Assembly: GCA_902761655.1 (NCBI GenBank)
Contig: CACWLD010000016.1
Span: 28,573 to 64,727 of the forward strand
Origin: an uncultured Bacteroidia bacterium
GTDB taxonomy: Bacteria > Bacteroidota > Bacteroidia > Bacteroidales > UBA932
DNA length: 36,155 nucleotides
Direction: 5' to 3'
Shown here: positions 23,901 to 32,308 of the stretch, one piece after another
Numbering within the stretch: the stretch's first letter is position 1
Layout: each line of letters opens with the position of its first letter
The notes under the pieces: model-generated
The model's database searches: none
What the model saw: the letters and a program-made list of their open reading frames with translations, nothing else
Told to the model about the DNA's origin: nothing
Program-made: the position numbers and the translations under genes

Positions 23901-23917
23901 GTTCGGGAAGAGAGGTA

Positions 23918-23962
23918 GCGCACACTTGGGTCGAAAAGTCCCGTTTGGGGCGCAGGTGTGCG
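23918..23962 (+). repeat. 43-bp repeat family, diverged copy C (45 bp)
   Basis: Starts GCGCACACTTGGGTCGAAAA and ends GCAGGTGTGCG; the centre is GTCCCGTTTGGGG instead of the usual A-rich core. Confidence 0.6.
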
Positions 23963-23971
23963 ATTTGGGGA

Positions 23972-24035
23972 CACACCTGAGACTGTCAAACCCTATTGCA
24001 GGGCACGCTGAGGCACATTAGGTGTCTCAGGTGTG
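23972..24035. repeat. 12-bp inverted repeat related to the 43-mer ends
   Basis: CACACCTGAGAC (23972-23983) and its exact complement GTCTCAGGTGTG (24024-24035) enclose 40 bp. The arms match the ends of the 43-bp family, so this may be a copy with an insertion in its centre. Confidence 0.75.
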
Positions 24036-24045
24036 CGGCGCTGGT

Positions 24046-24088
24046 GCGCACCTGAGTCGAAAATGCGGGAAAGCGACTCAGGTGTGAG
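24046..24088 (+). repeat. 43-bp palindromic repeat, copy D
   Basis: The best palindrome of the family: an 11-bp perfect stem CACCTGAGTCG/CGACTCAGGTG around AAAATGCGGGAAAG. Its last base is the first base of the next 25-mer. Confidence 0.88.
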
Positions 24089-24184
24089 ATGCCCGGTCCA
24101 GCCGGGCATGACGCAACCAGTCGGGCATAACGCAGCCATCCGGGCATGTCATGTACCGCGACGTCCCCGATGTGATCGGGGATC
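24088..24184. repeat. 25-bp palindromic repeats with partial units
   Basis: Forward unit 24088-24112 (arms GCCCGG/CCGGGC, loop TCCAG), half units near 24119 and 24137, and a reverse unit at 24160-24184 (arms CCCCGA/TCGGGG) whose ATGAC end is changed to ACGTC. Confidence 0.82.
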
Positions 24185-24229
24185 CTTTTGTCTTCCCCAG
24201 ATTAGACAAGCATAATTATTGTAATGCTT

Positions 24230-24248
24230 AAAGATATTTTATATCTTT
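24230..24248. promoter_or_regulatory. Perfect palindrome upstream of fimbrial unit 2
   Basis: AAAGATAT, TTT, ATATCTTT, 52 bases before the ATG at 24301. Just after it, AAACTTTG (24249-24256) is one base off the TAnnTTTG -7 element, with no clear TTG upstream. The palindrome sits where a repressor or activator could act on that weak promoter. Assignment is tentative. Confidence 0.4.
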
Positions 24249-24300
24249 AAACTTTGTTTTTACAACATAGTTGGGTGATAATCATAGCAATAGATCATAA

Positions 24301-25800
24301 ATGAATCTAATCCGGAAATTTACAACTCTGAGTTGTATCCTGCTTCTTGCAGGAACTTTCTTCTTGACGGGATGTCAGAAGGGTGGATTCAGGGAGAACG
24401 GCACCGGGAAGGATATATCGTTCCGTGCCAGCATATCCAAACCACAGACAAAAGCTGCTTATAGCGGCCGGGAATACACCGATGAAGGCAAGCAATACGA
24501 ACGCATCGATTGGGAAAGCGGAGATGTTCTGCGCATCTACTCCAACGAGGCCTCTCATCGTTACCTGGAGCAGAACTGGGCGGATTATACCATTAGCACG
24601 GTTTCCACGCCAGCGGACCGTTACAGCTCTGCCAATATAGTTCCGGCAGAAGGCAACGGCCTTGTCTGGGGCAACCCCGGGACGTATCATTTCTACGGAG
24701 TGTATCCTGCAAGCGCTTCGGGCGCGGCAGGGGAGAGCGGCTTCAGCTTCGCGGGTGCCATCGACGCAAATCAGGGGCAGTGGAGCGCGTCGGCAAACAA
24801 AATTCCGCAGTACGGATATATGGCGGCGGTGGCAACGCAGGTGGTTAGCGAGGACGATTCTGAGGCCCCCGCTATCAGTCTGGATTTCTATCCTTGCTTC
24901 TCGTCCTTCGATGTGGATCTCAAGAGCAAGGACAGGGACATCACAGTTACCAAGTTCGAGCTGATTTCAGACGCTGAGGCCCTTGCAGGCCCGTTCACGG
25001 TCTCTTTTGCCGGGACCACGAGGACGATAGACTGCAGCGCCGCAACCGCCAAAACAGCTTCCATAACATTCCCAGAGGGCACAACTATCACTACAACGCA
25101 GGAGCTGCGTTTCACCTTCTTTGCACTGCCGCAGGACCTGACCAAGCTTTCAATCCGCTTCACAATCCTGTCTGACGACCCTACCCAGACTCAGACTCAC
25201 ACCCTGAAACTGGCCAAGAAGAACGGTGATGAATTGAATTACCTTACGTTCGAGGGGTGCAAGAAGCACAAGATAACCGGTCTTCAGATGGAAGGCAGCT
25301 GGAACTTCAAGACAATTACCCTTATCGGAGAAGCGATTGAGTGGACTGAGGAAGAGTTTGAGGTTGAGTCTGACAATATGCCACAGGCTTCCCAGTTTGA
25401 GGTTACTGGCGATAATGTTTTCACCGTTTATGAACTGCACCCGACCGATGCCAACAGGCAGTACCGTCAGACCTGGGTGCTGGGAGCAAATACCGCTACG
25501 GTTTCCTTCAAGATTTTCTCCCCTGTGGGTGGTACTTACGAGATTGTCCCTCAAGGCGCTACAGATTCATTTACCGTTCAGGGTTCGCTTAGCGGTAATA
25601 TCAACAGCCGTACAGATGCTTCTGTAACAAAGGTTACTTTCACTGTGACTCCAGCCGCAGGTGCTGCCGCCGGAGATGAAATCTGGTTCAAAGTTCTGGT
25701 AAAGGATCCGGATGGGGTTCAGTACAACATTGATTCCGAGACCCAGCTCTACGATTCCCGTGGATACCACAAGTTCAGGATTGACGATCCTCTGCAGTAA
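24301..25800 (+). CDS. Fimbrillin-like lipoprotein (Mfa_like_1 type), unit 2
   Basis: 499 residues. Lipobox FLTGC near Cys 25. It shares with the 18556 and 30680 proteins the blocks TKAAYSG, ERIDWESGDVLRIYS near residue 65, NGLVWGNPGTYHFYGVYP near 120 and IPQYGYMAAV near 163, and RFTFFALPQDL. The last 130 residues are an extra beta-rich domain (FEVTGDNVFTVYEL, WVLGANTATVSFKIFSP) not found in the unit 1 protein. Exported lipoprotein, likely assembled into a fimbria-like fibre with the next two products. No small 56-aa ORF precedes this copy. Confidence 0.82.
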   Translation: MNLIRKFTTLSCILLLAGTFFLTGCQKGGFRENGTGKDISFRASISKPQTKAAYSGREYTDEGKQYERIDWESGDVLRIYSNEASHRYLEQNWADYTISTVSTPADRYSSANIVPAEGNGLVWGNPGTYHFYGVYPASASGAAGESGFSFAGAIDANQGQWSASANKIPQYGYMAAVATQVVSEDDSEAPAISLDFYPCFSSFDVDLKSKDRDITVTKFELISDAEALAGPFTVSFAGTTRTIDCSAATAKTASITFPEGTTITTTQELRFTFFALPQDLTKLSIRFTILSDDPTQTQTHTLKLAKKNGDELNYLTFEGCKKHKITGLQMEGSWNFKTITLIGEAIEWTEEEFEVESDNMPQASQFEVTGDNVFTVYELHPTDANRQYRQTWVLGANTATVSFKIFSPVGGTYEIVPQGATDSFTVQGSLSGNINSRTDASVTKVTFTVTPAAGAAAGDEIWFKVLVKDPDGVQYNIDSETQLYDSRGYHKFRIDDPLQ

Positions 25801-25818
25801 CATTAAAGATTGAAGTAT

Positions 25819-28284
25819 ATGAAAAGATATATAAAGATATTTGCATTGGCACTGTCTGCGGCTCTCGCCCTGATTTCCTGCAATTCCGTGGGGGATATGG
25901 CAGAACTCCCTTCTGGCGTACTGACCATTACTCTTGACAGCGGTTCTATGACCACCAAAGCCGATGCCACAGCGCCAACTTTTGAAACGGCTATAGACCA
26001 TTTTGACTTCTTTTTCTTTGAGGACGAGGATGGAACTACCCCTATCCCTGGTATTCACGGCTACGTAGAAGGAAGGACAAAGGTTCTCAACACTGCTGTA
26101 GGAAGTGAATTCGAGACACTTCGCAGCAGGACGTCTTATGTTTATATAGTAGCCAATTGGCCTGAATCATTTGACCACACTAGGGATTGGACGCTTGCCC
26201 AGCTTCTTGAATCATCGTTTTCGTCTGACATAGTCACTGGAGTGGATCCGGATACAGGTGCAGCAACATTCTGCTCATCTCTCGTTATGGACTCCTATGA
26301 CGTAGGAACAGGCAAATATACCACGGAACTTACTCCTAAGGCTTACGAAGAGGAACGTGATGTCACTATAAAGCTCAGTCGCATTGCCTCAAAGTTCACA
26401 ATGACAATCACTATTCCCAAGAGTGTGGCTGCCAAGGATGCCGGAGCGTCCTGGACTCCTATGAATGAGAACCTTCAGGCATATTATGTAAACGCTCTCA
26501 ATGCTGGGACCACACTTGGTGCCGTCCCGGTGCACCGTGAAACGGAAGATGGATACTTTTCATATCCGGGAAATTACCCTTTGACTAAAACCGGTGAGAC
26601 AGAGACTGCCTTTACATATGAGGTAAGCCCCGCATACACATATCCCCAAACCTGGGCGTCAACAGACAACGGGGAGCCATATTTCAAGATATTCATGCCT
26701 TGGATGCATAGTGTGAACGGCAGCTCTAACTTTTACTATAAAGTTGTCGCCCCCAAACCTGCCGATGGTACTTTTACAATTGACAGGAATACTTGGTACA
26801 AGCTTTCAGTTACCCTTTCTGTAGTAGATACGGCAGAAGAATATGTAAATCTTGATTTTGGCGTAATAGTTTCTCCTTGGATGGATGGCATCCAGGGTGG
26901 TGCAGGAATTGGTGTGGCAAGATTCTTCAATGTTCCAGTAAAGCGCTTCAACCTTTACAGTCAGGAAGATTTGAACATCCCATATTCTTCCAGCTCTACT
27001 ATAAAGGCTTATTTCACCAAGATTTCTTACGATTTCTATGGTACCAACGATTCTGTTACTTACACTCATAACTATACTGAAGAGGATAACGTGACCCAGA
27101 TCACTCTTGCCCCTGAATCGGCTGCAGCTGCGTCAGACCCTAATGAGTACAAGCTGGAACTGGCAGGCAAGAATGTCGTCTTCAGTCATTCCGTAGCAAA
27201 TATCTTTACTGTTCGCAGGATTGAACTTGTCATAAAGAATCTGGATGGCAAGTCGGAGACTGTTGTCATTGAACAGCATCCAGCCATCGAGCTTATGAAG
27301 CATTTTTCTTACAATATGTTCATCGATGGTTATTTTGGTCACGTTCTAGAGCCGGGTTACCTTGATGATAACGGAGTAAAGATTCCTTTCGCCCGCCACA
27401 ACGAATATGTAGATTATTACGGCACAACAGTTTATGGCTCATCACGTGGTTTTACCCGGGCTATGGCTGAGACGGCATATGCTTATAATGATCATGACGA
27501 TCTGTTCAAGACGAATGCATTGGGCGCCATAGGAATGAATCCCAGGCAGAGGTACCTTTCCAAGCCTTATTTGACAGAAATAGTCGTTTCTGCATTCAAT
27601 GAGGATAATGATACCTATCAGATTTATTTTAAACAGTCTTTTAACTCTTCTACGAGTACTCTTCAGACACGTCATTATGTTATAGGAGATCCACGTCAGA
27701 AAGCAAGTGAAGCCAATCTTTACAATAACACTGCTACCTGGGTTGGGGGCTCGACATATAGATATTTGATAAGAGAGGACTACACGTACAACACCTCAGA
27801 GCAAGTTACAGGTTACACAGAGGTCAGGGGCTCCTGGCAGCAGGCTGGTTCTATTTTAATAGGATCCACTTCTTCAGCTGACCGCAGCGTTATCGCTCCT
27901 AGGTTCCTGCTCTCTTCAACCCTGAATGTTTCCAGAGGCACAACATATGAGGGTGCCAGGCGCCGTGCTGCAGTTTATCAGGAGGAAGGCTATCCTGCTG
28001 GACGCTGGAGGCTCCCTACAGAGGCGGAAATCGCTTTCATCATAGCCCGCCAGAACGACGGCTCCCTTCCGGTTTTATTCAATCCTAACCAGTACTATTG
28101 GACTGCGGAAGGCAGGTTGATCAATGTCGGTTCCCAAGGCGACATACCATTTACAGTGCCTGGACAGAGCACATATCCTCTGCGCTTCATCTATGACCTG
28201 TGGTATTGGGGCGATGAGGACGAGACTCTTGACAAAGGCGTCTATCATCCTAATATGCATCTTGTAAAACCTAATCAGAACTAA
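25819..28284 (+). CDS. Large fimbrial accessory lipoprotein with C-terminal WRLPT domain, unit 2
   Basis: 821 residues from the ATG at 25819, 18 bases after the upstream stop; a TTG at 25810 is less likely. Lipobox LISC near Cys 22. The N-terminal third resembles FimB/Mfa2-type fimbrial proteins: DHFDFFFFEDEDGT, TSYVYIVANWP and LSRIASKFTMTI. The C-terminal 120 residues carry GARRRAAVYQEEGYPAGRWRLPTEAEIAFI and YYWTAEG, a motif seen in FISUMP/sulfatase-modifying-factor-like domains. The 32309 gene has the same layout in unit 3. Probably an anchor or tip component of the fibre. DUF4906 membership is possible but was not tested. Confidence 0.75.
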   Translation: MKRYIKIFALALSAALALISCNSVGDMAELPSGVLTITLDSGSMTTKADATAPTFETAIDHFDFFFFEDEDGTTPIPGIHGYVEGRTKVLNTAVGSEFETLRSRTSYVYIVANWPESFDHTRDWTLAQLLESSFSSDIVTGVDPDTGAATFCSSLVMDSYDVGTGKYTTELTPKAYEEERDVTIKLSRIASKFTMTITIPKSVAAKDAGASWTPMNENLQAYYVNALNAGTTLGAVPVHRETEDGYFSYPGNYPLTKTGETETAFTYEVSPAYTYPQTWASTDNGEPYFKIFMPWMHSVNGSSNFYYKVVAPKPADGTFTIDRNTWYKLSVTLSVVDTAEEYVNLDFGVIVSPWMDGIQGGAGIGVARFFNVPVKRFNLYSQEDLNIPYSSSSTIKAYFTKISYDFYGTNDSVTYTHNYTEEDNVTQITLAPESAAAASDPNEYKLELAGKNVVFSHSVANIFTVRRIELVIKNLDGKSETVVIEQHPAIELMKHFSYNMFIDGYFGHVLEPGYLDDNGVKIPFARHNEYVDYYGTTVYGSSRGFTRAMAETAYAYNDHDDLFKTNALGAIGMNPRQRYLSKPYLTEIVVSAFNEDNDTYQIYFKQSFNSSTSTLQTRHYVIGDPRQKASEANLYNNTATWVGGSTYRYLIREDYTYNTSEQVTGYTEVRGSWQQAGSILIGSTSSADRSVIAPRFLLSSTLNVSRGTTYEGARRRAAVYQEEGYPAGRWRLPTEAEIAFIIARQNDGSLPVLFNPNQYYWTAEGRLINVGSQGDIPFTVPGQSTYPLRFIYDLWYWGDEDETLDKGVYHPNMHLVKPNQN

Positions 28285-28296
28285 ACAGCTAGAGAG

Positions 28297-30306
28297 ATGA
28301 AAGTTTTTAGATATATTTCAGCAATTGTAATGGCTGCGGTCCTGATTGCTTGTCAGAAAGAGAATACGCAGTTTGAGATTCCTGCTGGCGGGGAGAAGGT
28401 TGAGGTTACTTTCAGCGTCCTTTTCCCTGAGCCAATCATTATAAATACCAAGGCTGAGTCTGCTATGGGTGAGGGCCCTACGTCGCTTGACCTTATGCTC
28501 TGCCTTTATGGCGCAGGAGACGGTTATGTTCAGAACTGGATTCCCGCACAGATAGTAAGTACGACTACAGAGGGCGGTTTCATTACTGGAGGTACGTATA
28601 AAGCATATCTTCCTGTTACCGATGAGCCAAGGATTGTTCACCTATTTGCCAATGCTCCGTCAATTTCCAATATCGATTATATTGATAACATTATGGAGGA
28701 GATGGTTTCGACAGATAATAATGGAGCTTACTGGCAGGAAGTCAGGCTTCCTCATATCAAGAGGCGCTCTGCAGGATCTGCTGAGCCGGATCCAACAAGT
28801 GTAGCCGCACTCACCAGAGGAGTCCATCTGGTGCGCAACTTTGCAAAGATCATTGTCCGCGGCGCAGCCCCTTCGGATCCTGATTATGTGGATCCTCACT
28901 TTGTGGTAAAGCGTTGGACTCTCATCAATGTTCCTGTCAAAGGCTATGTCGCTCCATATATGGGAGATGCAAGTAACCGTTTCCCGGACGGATATACTAA
29001 CATAGCAGCTTATGAGAGTAATGGTGGGGCGGACCTTTACGCTCAGCTTAAAGATACCGACAATTATCTGGGTTATATGCCTTTCGATACTGATATCGAC
29101 GGTCAGTACCCCGGAGACCCTTCATCTGACCCGGACAGCGATCCCATATATGCTCCTAATGGAGGCGCTCAGTATATGTATGAGCGTCCTCTTCCTAGCA
29201 CGGAAGAGATTCAAACCGCATTCCTTGTAGAGATTGAGTTTGACTCAGAGCATCCGCTGACAGTAGAGCATAACAATCTTTTCCCTGAGGATCCGGTTTC
29301 TTCTATAACCTATTGGTATAAGATTGAGGTACTGGACAACGATGGCGCATACTTCCCGTTCTTCCGTGATTTTGTATACAGGATCAGACTGGAAGCCCTT
29401 AACGATGAGGGGTCCGAGACTGCCTTGGAAGCATATAACGGCCCTTATTTCGGTAACATTTCCGCTTCGTTGGAGACGGCTGGACTGAGTGAACTGTCAG
29501 ATGGCGTATCCTTGATCCACGTTGATCTTATGGATTATACTTTCCTCACGGGAGGAACCCAGGAGATTCTGAGTACAACAGGAGTTTATAATCCTGACGA
29601 TCCAAATCCAGCCCAGCTTTACTTTATTCCTGATGTGGCTAATCCCCAGGCCTATCACGTTTCAACTGATGGTATCTGTGAGATTACTGTAACGCAGGTG
29701 GATGTTCCCGGACATGAGCACGCAATCACTGCTTTCGAAGCAAATGAGACAGGAGTCATTACCGTCACGCTTGCCAATACTGGAAATCAAGTTAAGAAGA
29801 GTATCCTTCGAGTCAGCGGTAAGTCACTGACTAACAACGCTAAGGCAATCTACCGTGAGATTACCATTAATCTTATGAATAAGCAGGAGTTCAAGCATAA
29901 TTCCTATGAGACGGCAATCACCAACCAGCCTGTTGTAAATGGCAAGAACAATCCTGTAGAGATTACCTTGTATCTCCCTGAGGACCTTGGCGCATCAGTT
30001 TTCCCGATACAGATTCGTGTAGAGGCGGAGAACAATACTTTGTCCGCCATCAGTCCTGACCTTCCTGTCAAGTCCGGGGTCTCTCTGTTTGATTCTACCC
30101 GCAATAGTTTCTACTATATTTATACAATTAAATATTCTGACTATTGTAAACTCAATCCAAGGACCAAGAGGTACGATTATTATTACGACTTCAAGATGAC
30201 TTTCTATACCAATAAGACTGGGGACAATTCTACCAAGATTGACATAAGGGATCTGGCCGGTAATTTCTATGCTAAGGAACTGACATTGGGAACGGTTAAT
30301 CCATAA
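28297..30306 (+). CDS. Fimbrial accessory lipoprotein (FimD/Mfa-like), unit 2
   Basis: 669 residues, 12 bases after the previous stop. Lipobox VLIAC, Cys 19. Fimbrial-family pointers: LDLMLCLYGAGDGYV near 68, RIVHLFANAPSI near 111 and LVRNFAKIIVRG near 178, the RxxAKxxh motif also present in the other three large accessory proteins. The C-terminal 250 residues are beta-rich without recognised domain. It occupies the third position of the unit, as the 34626 gene does in unit 3, and is followed by a hairpin. Confidence 0.72.
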   Translation: MKVFRYISAIVMAAVLIACQKENTQFEIPAGGEKVEVTFSVLFPEPIIINTKAESAMGEGPTSLDLMLCLYGAGDGYVQNWIPAQIVSTTTEGGFITGGTYKAYLPVTDEPRIVHLFANAPSISNIDYIDNIMEEMVSTDNNGAYWQEVRLPHIKRRSAGSAEPDPTSVAALTRGVHLVRNFAKIIVRGAAPSDPDYVDPHFVVKRWTLINVPVKGYVAPYMGDASNRFPDGYTNIAAYESNGGADLYAQLKDTDNYLGYMPFDTDIDGQYPGDPSSDPDSDPIYAPNGGAQYMYERPLPSTEEIQTAFLVEIEFDSEHPLTVEHNNLFPEDPVSSITYWYKIEVLDNDGAYFPFFRDFVYRIRLEALNDEGSETALEAYNGPYFGNISASLETAGLSELSDGVSLIHVDLMDYTFLTGGTQEILSTTGVYNPDDPNPAQLYFIPDVANPQAYHVSTDGICEITVTQVDVPGHEHAITAFEANETGVITVTLANTGNQVKKSILRVSGKSLTNNAKAIYREITINLMNKQEFKHNSYETAITNQPVVNGKNNPVEITLYLPEDLGASVFPIQIRVEAENNTLSAISPDLPVKSGVSLFDSTRNSFYYIYTIKYSDYCKLNPRTKRYDYYYDFKMTFYTNKTGDNSTKIDIRDLAGNFYAKELTLGTVNP

Positions 30307-30335
30307 TAATTTACGTATTATTTATTGTGAGCCTG

Positions 30336-30367
30336 GAGGGGCGGACGCTTCAATGCGCCCGCCCCTC
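30336..30367 (+). terminator. Terminator-like hairpin after fimbrial unit 2
   Basis: 13-bp G+C-rich stem with one A/C mismatch (30336-30348 with 30355-30367), loop TTCAAT, 29 bases after the stop. No T-run follows, so termination may be partial. Confidence 0.6.
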
Positions 30368-30390
30368 ACGCTTATAAATATTAGCCAATT

Positions 30391-30420
30391 TTGTTTTTCA
30401 AATTATTATATATAATTTTG
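30391..30420 (+). promoter_or_regulatory. Promoter of fimbrial unit 3
   Basis: TTG 30391-30393, 19 nt, TAATTTTG 30413-30420. Start near 30425; the leader of about 73 nt contains a 10-bp hairpin with one bulge (30435-30461). Confidence 0.7.
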
Positions 30421-30497
30421 TAGCCCTGAAATTTGCGCTTTTTGGTTTTGACCAAAAACGCTTATTCAGTGGTAATTAGTTAGTTAGATTGTTTGCT

Positions 30498-30668
30498 ATG
30501 AAAAAGCATTACGAAGAATTATCAATCACCCCCCTGCAAGTCTATGCAGGGAGTCCAATATTGCAGGGCTCTGTTGTTCAAACAGATGCAGCCATCAGGA
30601 CAACCGGACAGGTTGTTAATGAGATTAATCTAGAAAATGATACTTCATTCCAGCAAGATTGGGAATAA
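30498..30668 (+). CDS. 56-aa small protein, copy 2, leading fimbrial unit 3
   Basis: 56 residues, identical in length to the 18381 protein. It begins MKKHYEE, has TPL at 11-13, L-x-GS at 22-25 and ends F-x-x-DWE; 18 positions are identical without gaps, while the middle and tail have diverged freely. The tail is acidic and asparagine/glutamine-rich instead of glycine-rich. It lies 11 bases before a fimbrillin-like gene and about 73 nt after a good promoter, the same position as copy 1. Family unnamed to my knowledge; role unknown. Confidence 0.75.
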   Translation: MKKHYEELSITPLQVYAGSPILQGSVVQTDAAIRTTGQVVNEINLENDTSFQQDWE

Positions 30669-30679
30669 TCCATAGAATT

Positions 30680-32302
30680 ATGAAAAAGAAAATATACAGA
30701 TTTCTACTCTTAGGAGTACTTTCCTTGCTGGCCCTTTCTGGATGCCAGAAGGAAAAGTGGTTTGGCAGTAAGGATGCTATTCGGTTTACCGTTGGCACTC
30801 CAGGTACCAAGGCTTCTTACAGTGGAGTAGTCACTGATGGAAAGGAGCGTATAGACTGGGCTGCAGGTGATGTTATCCGTATTTACAGCGACAAGTCCAA
30901 GCATCGTATTAACGAGGATCAGTATTGGGCGGATTATGTGATCAAGAACCCTAGAACCAGCGAATCTGATGCTACTATAAGCGAAGCAGACATTGCAAAC
31001 TTTCCTGACGACGGAACGGGTAACGGTCTTGTATGGAACGAGCCGGGTACATACCAGTTCTACGGCCTGTACCCTAGCAGCGCTTCTTCATCAGCTACTG
31101 GAGCGCACAATGGAGAAATAGATCTCACCATCTCTGAGTCGCAATCTTTCTCCGTCAGGGGCGATATGTCGCAGTATGGATATATGACTGCCTACCAGAA
31201 AATGACAACCACTCAGGAGGGCGAAGGCGGAACTGTAAATCTGGATTTTGAACCAGCTTACACTGCTTTCGAGGTTTCTATCCGCAGCGCGGGTGAGGCA
31301 GTCGCTCTCAAGGAATTCCGCCTCTTCTCAGGTGCTGGTGACGGTACCGGAAATACTCTTTCTGGTGCGTACACGGTAAAATATGATGCTAGCGGCGCCA
31401 AGAGTTTCGTGGTTTCAGACGACCCGACTAAAGTTTACGATTATGTAAAAGTAGACCTTCGTGGTCAGGTTGCTCCTGCCACTCCGGAGAGTGAAACTGC
31501 TCAGAAACAATACCTTACATTCACGGTATTTGCTTTGCCTACAAATCAGAATGACCTCTCTGTAAGCTTTACCACAACCCAGGATGTTACCAGAACACTG
31601 CCGTTGAAGTTTTCTACAGGAAGTTTCGTTCCATTTGCCGGTGGTCAGAAGCACAAGATTTACGGCCTTGCACTCCCTAACGGAGAACTTCTTATTTCCG
31701 TAGGTACTGATCCTTGGGGAGAAGGTGGCTATAATGAGTATGAGACCATTGAGGATGCTTCTCTGTTCTTCCCTTTGTGCAAGCTTTACTTGAATGGAGA
31801 AGAATTATGGCATAACACTTTTATAGCTACTGCTGATGGTTACGAGGAACTTCCAGTATCTGAAAGTGACCCTGAAGGACCTAAGATGTACAGGCCAATC
31901 AACAGTACTCCGTTCACACTCACTACCGTAAGCCTTCCAACATCTTTGGAACTTAAGAGTGACAATCCTAATTTGCGCTTCGTCAAGTTCGAAAGAGGTG
32001 TTTACTCTGATCTGTTGGAAAGCATAGTGATCCCTAAGAGCGTTGTTGAGGAGCCTGCTTATCCTTGGGGCAGACCGGTTGAAACAGTTTTCTATGTAGT
32101 TCCGGTTAATGGAACTGTAGTTGGTCAAACCGGTGGCATTTACTTGGTCAGAACCGACAAGAATACTCCTGTGGCATACACCCACCAGGACCTGCCGGGT
32201 TCTACGGATCATACAAAAGAGTTGTTCCAGGTAGTATCGCCTGAGACCTATAATGCACCGGATTCACCAACTGGTATTAGAACAGTTGTTCCTTCAATTT
32301 AA
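30680..32302 (+). CDS. Fimbrillin-like lipoprotein (Mfa_like_1 type), unit 3
   Basis: 540 residues from the ATG at 30680; an in-frame TTG at 30659 overlaps the small ORF and is rejected. Lipobox LALSGC near Cys 22. Paralogue of the 24301 protein: TKASYSG, ERIDWAAGDVIRIYS near 55, NGLVWNEPGTYQFYGLYP near 115, SQYGYMTAY near 165, LTFTVFALPTNQNDL near 275. The C-terminal 170 residues (DASLFFPLCKLYLNGEELW onward) differ from both paralogues, so the units vary in this domain while keeping the common N-terminal part. Confidence 0.82.
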   Translation: MKKKIYRFLLLGVLSLLALSGCQKEKWFGSKDAIRFTVGTPGTKASYSGVVTDGKERIDWAAGDVIRIYSDKSKHRINEDQYWADYVIKNPRTSESDATISEADIANFPDDGTGNGLVWNEPGTYQFYGLYPSSASSSATGAHNGEIDLTISESQSFSVRGDMSQYGYMTAYQKMTTTQEGEGGTVNLDFEPAYTAFEVSIRSAGEAVALKEFRLFSGAGDGTGNTLSGAYTVKYDASGAKSFVVSDDPTKVYDYVKVDLRGQVAPATPESETAQKQYLTFTVFALPTNQNDLSVSFTTTQDVTRTLPLKFSTGSFVPFAGGQKHKIYGLALPNGELLISVGTDPWGEGGYNEYETIEDASLFFPLCKLYLNGEELWHNTFIATADGYEELPVSESDPEGPKMYRPINSTPFTLTTVSLPTSLELKSDNPNLRFVKFERGVYSDLLESIVIPKSVVEEPAYPWGRPVETVFYVVPVNGTVVGQTGGIYLVRTDKNTPVAYTHQDLPGSTDHTKELFQVVSPETYNAPDSPTGIRTVVPSI

Positions 32303-32308
32303 AGAGTA

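Larger units (their letters stand above)
23690..24300. other. Non-coding, repeat-rich spacer between fimbrial units 1 and 2
   Basis: About 600 bp without a gene. It holds 25-mers, three 43-45-bp palindromes, a 12-bp inverted repeat and a palindrome just before unit 2. Short open frames here run through the repeats. Confidence 0.8.
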
